Shown here: one piece after another, positions 60,096 through 64,000 of the stretch
Numbering within the stretch: the first letter of the stretch is position 1
How the letters are laid out: each line of letters starts with the position of its first letter
Source of the DNA: Parapedobacter koreensis
GTDB taxonomy: Bacteria; Bacteroidota; Bacteroidia; Sphingobacteriales; Sphingobacteriaceae
Direction of reading: 5' to 3'
Assembly (NCBI RefSeq): GCF_900109365.1
Contig: NZ_FNZR01000003.1
Span: 186,001 to 250,000, forward strand
DNA: 64,000 nucleotides
Notes under the pieces: model-generated
Databases searched by the model: none
Seen by the model: only the letters and a program-made list of their open reading frames with translations
What the model was told of the DNA's origin: nothing
Translations under genes and position numbers: made by a program

Positions 60096-61118
60096 CTATT
60101 GATTTGTTGTTCCTGTCAATGTAATCCTTAATAAGGCATGGTAGTTCATACTGTCCTTGGTGATCTGGAGTTTATGGCTTCCCGGATAAAGGAGCTCCAG
60201 TCTCCGCCGGACGTTTTGCAAGCCAATACCACTGCTGCTATCCTTTTGGCCCAGGAAAATCCGGTTGCTTACGCCAAATACCAGTTGGTTGCATTCAATA
60301 ATGAGCCGGATTTCAATCGGGTGATCGGGCTGATCGAATTGGCCGTGTTTAAAAGCATTTTCGACAAAAGGTACCAGAAGCAGGGGAGTTATCCGTTTAT
60401 TGGAAATATCGCCGGTTACTTCAAAGGTAGCAAAAAATGCCGGTTCAAAACGCATGCGCATGAACGCCATATAATCGTTGATGTATGCAATTTCCTTTTC
60501 CAGCGAAACCAAATTGTCTTTATGTTCGGCTAAGGTATAGCGCATCATATCCGATAGTTTGACAAGCGCCTGTGCCATCTTATCGGATAAGGGAAGCGCC
60601 AGGGAGTACAAGTAATTGAGGGCATTATACAGAAAGTGGGGATTTATCTGGTTCTTCAGAAAAGCCAACTCGGCTTTAGTGGCTTCTTCCCGCAGGGCCC
60701 GATTGCGTTTTTCTTCCCGTAATGCCTGTTCTGTCGCATAAATCGCCCCACAGATACCGATCATCCAAGTGCCAAAGTAAAAATTGGCAGAAACCATGCG
60801 GGCGATGTAATTGTCTCCGCTGAAATTGCCATGCCCGAAGAAATAGGTGCCTAAAACCTGCTGCAATAAAATACGTACCACCTGGAATACCAGCAACGCC
60901 AGGATAATGCCTCCGGCCAGTTGAAAAGGCTTCCCTTTGTTCAGGAATTTGGGAAATACCCAAAGATAACAAAAATAAAACTGGATGACCTGTGTAAGCC
61001 AGTACGTGAAGTCCCAGTAATAAGAGGTGGATCCGCCCCAAAGGCTTCCATCGATCAATGAATAGGCAAGATAAAGCAGCCAGCAGAAAGCATGTCTAAA
61101 GCGCATTTTCCGATTCAT
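60096..61118 (-). CDS. LytS-type sensor histidine kinase (second system)
   Basis: A 340-residue kinase with about four N-terminal membrane helices (about 10-25, 40-57, 67-85, 108-128), a short coiled linker and the His_kinase domain with H161 in NPHFLYNALNYL. Further motifs: VENAFKHGQF (N-box) and GIGLQNVRRRLELLY (ATP lid). No extracellular domain. An in-frame ATG at 61106 could also be the start. It differs in sequence from the first kinase at 1123-2187. Confidence 0.93.
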   Translation of the reverse strand: MNRKMRFRHAFCWLLYLAYSLIDGSLWGGSTSYYWDFTYWLTQVIQFYFCYLWVFPKFLNKGKPFQLAGGIILALLVFQVVRILLQQVLGTYFFGHGNFSGDNYIARMVSANFYFGTWMIGICGAIYATEQALREEKRNRALREEATKAELAFLKNQINPHFLYNALNYLYSLALPLSDKMAQALVKLSDMMRYTLAEHKDNLVSLEKEIAYINDYMAFMRMRFEPAFFATFEVTGDISNKRITPLLLVPFVENAFKHGQFDQPDHPIEIRLIIECNQLVFGVSNRIFLGQKDSSSGIGLQNVRRRLELLYPGSHKLQITKDSMNYHALLRITLTGTTNQ

Positions 61119-61153
61119 CCTCCCAAGTTAGAAAAAGCACGGTGTTTTACGGA

Positions 61154-61186
61154 GATTTTTATCCGAAACAGCCGGATTTTTATTCC
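61154..61186. promoter_or_regulatory. Candidate LytTR binding site: direct repeat with 21-nt period
   Basis: GATTTTTATCC starts at 61154 and GATTTTTATTCC starts at 61175, again exactly 21 bases apart, in the 188-base gap between the divergent kinase and receptor genes. The two copies share nine identical bases (GATTTTTAT). The next gene pair encodes a LytTR regulator. No strong -33/-7 pair was found for either gene, so transcription may depend on an activator. Confidence 0.5.
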
Positions 61187-61306
61187 AACTCTTTAGGTAC
61201 GCAGACTTGGGTGGATAGCATAAAGGCAGTTGTACTTGGGATAATATTATTTAACAAGCCCGTTTTGAATCCCATTTTTAGCGGTAATCATATTGTTGAA
61301 GAAATT

Positions 61307-63691
61307 ATGGATAGACGTCTAATTACCATTTTCAGCTTTTTGTCCGCCATCAATGTCGCCTTCATGGGGGCCTTTGCGCAAACCCATCAGGTATCTGGTG
61401 CGGTCATTGCCAAGGGAATCCCGGTTGCCTATGCTTCTATTGTATTATCACAGGATAGTCTCATCACAAAAACGAAATTCAGCGACGAGGAAGGTTGCTT
61501 TTTAATAGAAGAAGTCGCTCCCGGGAAATACCTGCTGAAAGTGAGTGCGGTAGGCTATCAGGCGTTAGAGATGGCCGTGGAAATTTCGGGAGCTACAGAC
61601 GTGGGCATTTTGCAGCTACAGGAAGATTCGGCGTTACTCGATGAAGTGGTGGTCACGGCTGCACGCAAGCTGCTGGACAGGCAGGCCGACCGGTTCGTGA
61701 TGGACGTTTCGGCGGGCAGTTTCCAGACCAGCAGTCTGCTGGAAATCTTTATGGCAGCGCCTTTTATGCAGGTCAAAGGGGATGATATTGCCATCAATGG
61801 CAAACGAAACATACTGGTATTGTTGGATAACGTGCCGGTACCGGGGGCAACACTCAAACAGGTACTCAACACGATGAACGGCAATGAAATCGATAAGATT
61901 GAATTCATAACCATCCCGGGAGCCCGATATGACGCCTCGGTGGACGCAGTGATTCATATCCATACGAAACGGGCATTGGCACAGGGAATTACCGGTAGCG
62001 TGAATGGAACCTATTCACAGGGCGATCAAGCCAGGGGCAATATGGGATTGAACCTCACGTACCGCAAAGACAGGTGGACGTTGAATGGGCGATATGGTTT
62101 CAACCGGAGCAATTTGGTGACGACTATCCACAATAATCGGGAATTTACATTGCCCAGTGGAAACTTGGCCATTGGCGGCCCAAACAGTGAATTTTATGAC
62201 ACGAGGCTGCACAACGCCAGTATAAGCGTAGGCTTCAATATCAATGAGTTTCATCAATTGACAGTGACAGGCCATATCGTCAAGGACGACACGCCCAATG
62301 GTCGCATGGCCAGCAACTTAGGTTTTTCGTCTGCAATTGGCCATGCCGCCGACTCCAGCCTGATGGCCGAAATAAATACTGAAAATTCGAACAGTTTTGA
62401 AAATTACAGCTTCAATTACGTCGGCAAACTGGATAGTTCAGGCACGCAAACCGAACTGATTGTGATCTATACACCAGTGGGGTCATCAAGGTACAGGGTA
62501 GTCAGCCGACAAGATATCTTCCTGCCGGACGGTATACTGGAAAGTACGTTCCCGAGCATTCGGAACGAGAATCGTTCAACAGGCCATATTGTTGTGTTGC
62601 AATCGGATTGGCAGCTGCCTTTCGATAACCAATGGCGATTGGAAGCAGGCGTCAGATTCAACAGCTCGCGGAATGATGCCGACATCAACCAGTCGGAATA
62701 CCGGGATGGCACTTGGTTACCTATGTCTGACTATACATTTACCAACCGGTTCCGTGAAGACATCGTGGCGGGATACGTTGCCGCGCAGAAGCGATGGGCT
62801 GGCACACAGGTACGTGTAGGCATACGTGTAGAAAATACGGATATGGGCGTAGAGGGAGTATATGACCGTCGTTTTTTCGATTTTTTCCCAAATGCCGGTA
62901 TCCAACAGGAGATCATAGGCAACCGGGTCATTTCCTTCAATTACCGGAGAAGTATCGCCCGCCCTGGATTTGGGCAGATGACGCCTTTCCGTACCTATCT
63001 CAATGCGTATGAACTATTCGAGGGAAACCCCAATCTACGACCCAGCTACTCCCAGACATTTACGATCAACGGTGATGTTAGCAAAAATGTATTTCTGGAA
63101 TTGGCGTATCTACAATACCGCGACCGGACGATGCAATTACCTCGCCAGGAAGGCTTGGTAAGCGTATGGACCCCCCTCAGTATGGACGGTAGCGAATGGT
63201 CAGCAAATCTAAGTTATTTGTACAAAATCGCTTCATGGTGGGATGCCAATAGCTATATACGTGGATTCCGCTACGCCTACGAAGGACCCTTGAACAACGA
63301 CTACGTCGACGAGTCCGGTTATTCGTACAATGTTGGGCTGACCAGCACCGTGCGCTTCCCCGCCGGATTTACATTGGATGCCACGTACAATTACTACGCG
63401 CCATCGGGCTATGCAGGGTGGTATGATTTCAGCTCCAATTTTGCTCGACTGGCCATCCGCAAAAATATGCTGGGTAAAAGGGGGCAATTGGTGCTGGCGT
63501 TTAACGATATTTTCAAAGGCCAGCGTTACCGATCGGAATTGCAAGCCGGAAACTTGTATGTTTATAATGTAAACTATAACGATACCCAGCGTGTTTCGCT
63601 CGGTTTTGTATTCAATTTCGGTAAAAGCACCGTGAAAATGGCTGAGCGCAAAAAGTTGGGTAACGAGGACATCATAAATCGGGCGAACTGA
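61307..63691 (+). CDS. Outer-membrane beta-barrel receptor (TonB-dependent-like, OMP_b-brl_3)
   Basis: A 794-residue protein from the ATG at 61307, which begins a signal peptide ending near AFAQ; the longer upstream frame is atypical. A CarboxypepD_reg-like domain (about 25-110) has VSGAVIAKGIPVAYASIVL; a plug-like domain (about 115-230) has DEVVVTAARKLLDRQADRFV and KIEFITIPGARYDAS; the barrel runs to the C-terminal GFVFNFGKS. It belongs to the plug-plus-barrel group whose ligand is often unknown. It is regulated, by inference, by the divergent LytTR system. An ABC ATPase gene follows. Confidence 0.92.
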   Translation: MDRRLITIFSFLSAINVAFMGAFAQTHQVSGAVIAKGIPVAYASIVLSQDSLITKTKFSDEEGCFLIEEVAPGKYLLKVSAVGYQALEMAVEISGATDVGILQLQEDSALLDEVVVTAARKLLDRQADRFVMDVSAGSFQTSSLLEIFMAAPFMQVKGDDIAINGKRNILVLLDNVPVPGATLKQVLNTMNGNEIDKIEFITIPGARYDASVDAVIHIHTKRALAQGITGSVNGTYSQGDQARGNMGLNLTYRKDRWTLNGRYGFNRSNLVTTIHNNREFTLPSGNLAIGGPNSEFYDTRLHNASISVGFNINEFHQLTVTGHIVKDDTPNGRMASNLGFSSAIGHAADSSLMAEINTENSNSFENYSFNYVGKLDSSGTQTELIVIYTPVGSSRYRVVSRQDIFLPDGILESTFPSIRNENRSTGHIVVLQSDWQLPFDNQWRLEAGVRFNSSRNDADINQSEYRDGTWLPMSDYTFTNRFREDIVAGYVAAQKRWAGTQVRVGIRVENTDMGVEGVYDRRFFDFFPNAGIQQEIIGNRVISFNYRRSIARPGFGQMTPFRTYLNAYELFEGNPNLRPSYSQTFTINGDVSKNVFLELAYLQYRDRTMQLPRQEGLVSVWTPLSMDGSEWSANLSYLYKIASWWDANSYIRGFRYAYEGPLNNDYVDESGYSYNVGLTSTVRFPAGFTLDATYNYYAPSGYAGWYDFSSNFARLAIRKNMLGKRGQLVLAFNDIFKGQRYRSELQAGNLYVYNVNYNDTQRVSLGFVFNFGKSTVKMAERKKLGNEDIINRAN

Positions 63692-63713
63692 TGGCGCGAA
63701 TGAGTTAACTGTG

Positions 63714-63721
63714 TATATTTG
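63714..63721 (+). promoter_or_regulatory. -7 element for the ABC ATPase gene
   Basis: Perfect TATATTTG, 38 bases upstream of the proposed TTG start at 63760. No clear -33. Confidence 0.4.
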
Positions 63722-63759
63722 TGCCTCGCTGCTGTGTAACCGGAGAAAAAATTAAATCA

Positions 63760-64000
63760 TTGGAACGTATAACTCGCATCACCGTCCGACAGTTGACCAA
63801 ATCATATGGGGCTAACCCGGTGCTCACCAGCATCGATTTGGATTTTTCTGGCGGGCATGTGTACGGCATTGTCGGGCAGAACGGGGCCGGTAAGACGACG
63901 CTGTTCAACTGCTTGGCAGGTCTGGAAACCCATGGCGGTACGGTAATTGCCGAAGGCGGACGGCTGAAAGATCGGCTGGGCTTTTTACAGACCGATCCGT
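63760..64000 (+). CDS. ABC transporter ATP-binding protein, N-terminal part (runs off right edge)
   Basis: The first 80 residues of an ATPase. The Walker A motif GQNGAGKTT follows a typical beginning (RITRITVRQLTKSYGANPVL); the frame runs open to the window edge. I chose a TTG at 63760, since the only other in-frame upstream start (GTG at 63721) overlaps the promoter-like -7 element. The partner permease is not seen directly downstream; the membrane protein at 58419-59351 is a candidate. Confidence 0.85.
   Translation, partial: MERITRITVRQLTKSYGANPVLTSIDLDFSGGHVYGIVGQNGAGKTTLFNCLAGLETHGGTVIAEGGRLKDRLGFLQTDP

Overview
The window reads as a chromosomal stretch of a Bacteroidetes bacterium, most likely from the Sphingobacteriaceae (inference). 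Support: a SusC/SusD pair with a FecR-type anti-sigma factor, a DUF4374 protein beside a TonB receptor, a DUF3276/PUR-type nucleic-acid-binding protein, two LytS/LytTR two-component pairs, and promoter-like sites of the TTTG-N19/20-TAnnTTTG type used by Bacteroidetes. There is no prophage, CRISPR array or complete insertion sequence; mobile DNA is limited to a small palindromic MITE-like element and a pair of long palindromic repeats.

Layout. 1-3.1 kb (minus): LiaF-like membrane protein, histidine kinase, LytTR regulator and the start of a secreted protein, one operon with a good promoter and a direct-repeat site just upstream. 3.4-10.2 kb: housekeeping genes (PUR-type protein, LuxE-like acyl-protein synthetase with FabG, CysE-CysM for cysteine, Tex, TatA). 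10.3-25.0 kb (minus): a peptide-utilisation locus of FecR, SusC with an STN domain, SusD, a small lipoprotein, two M14 metallopeptidases and an M20 lipoprotein peptidase; a FecI-like ECF sigma factor lies at the far end. 25.5-30.5 kb: DUF4374 lipoprotein and TonB receptor divergent from an AraC/PchR-like regulator, an iron- or heme-type uptake unit (inference). 30.6-45.4 kb: MATE exporter, E2 acyltransferase, CinA, LptD, amidase, MCE/MlaD protein, tRNA-Leu(UAG), trigger factor, NlpE/META lipoprotein, Ca-type P-ATPase, endonuclease V.

45.4-49.4 kb is the most rearranged part: a glycosyltransferase beside a truncated methyltransferase, an ECF sigma factor coupled to an unusual inner-membrane/beta-barrel protein, and a Phd/YoeB-type toxin-antitoxin pair whose toxin is cut off at a junction with the next gene. 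49.2-53.0 kb (minus) is an oxidoreductase operon (two aldo/keto reductases, cupin, MRJP-like protein). 53.2-59.4 kb holds a BASS transporter, epimerase, NUDIX, HAD phosphatase, MITE-like element, MFS exporter, LOG hydrolase and a multi-pass membrane protein. 59.4-64 kb has a second LytTR/kinase pair divergent from an outer-membrane barrel receptor and an ABC ATPase cut by the window edge.

The most useful observations are: (i) both LytTR systems have direct repeats exactly 21 nt apart next to their promoters, the geometry of LytTR binding sites; (ii) the FecR/STN-SusC pair has lost its adjacent sigma factor and drives a peptidase operon instead of a polysaccharide locus; (iii) the toxin-antitoxin unit has a perfect 16-bp palindrome over its promoter but a decapitated toxin; (iv) two families of palindromic repeats sit in intergenic regions.
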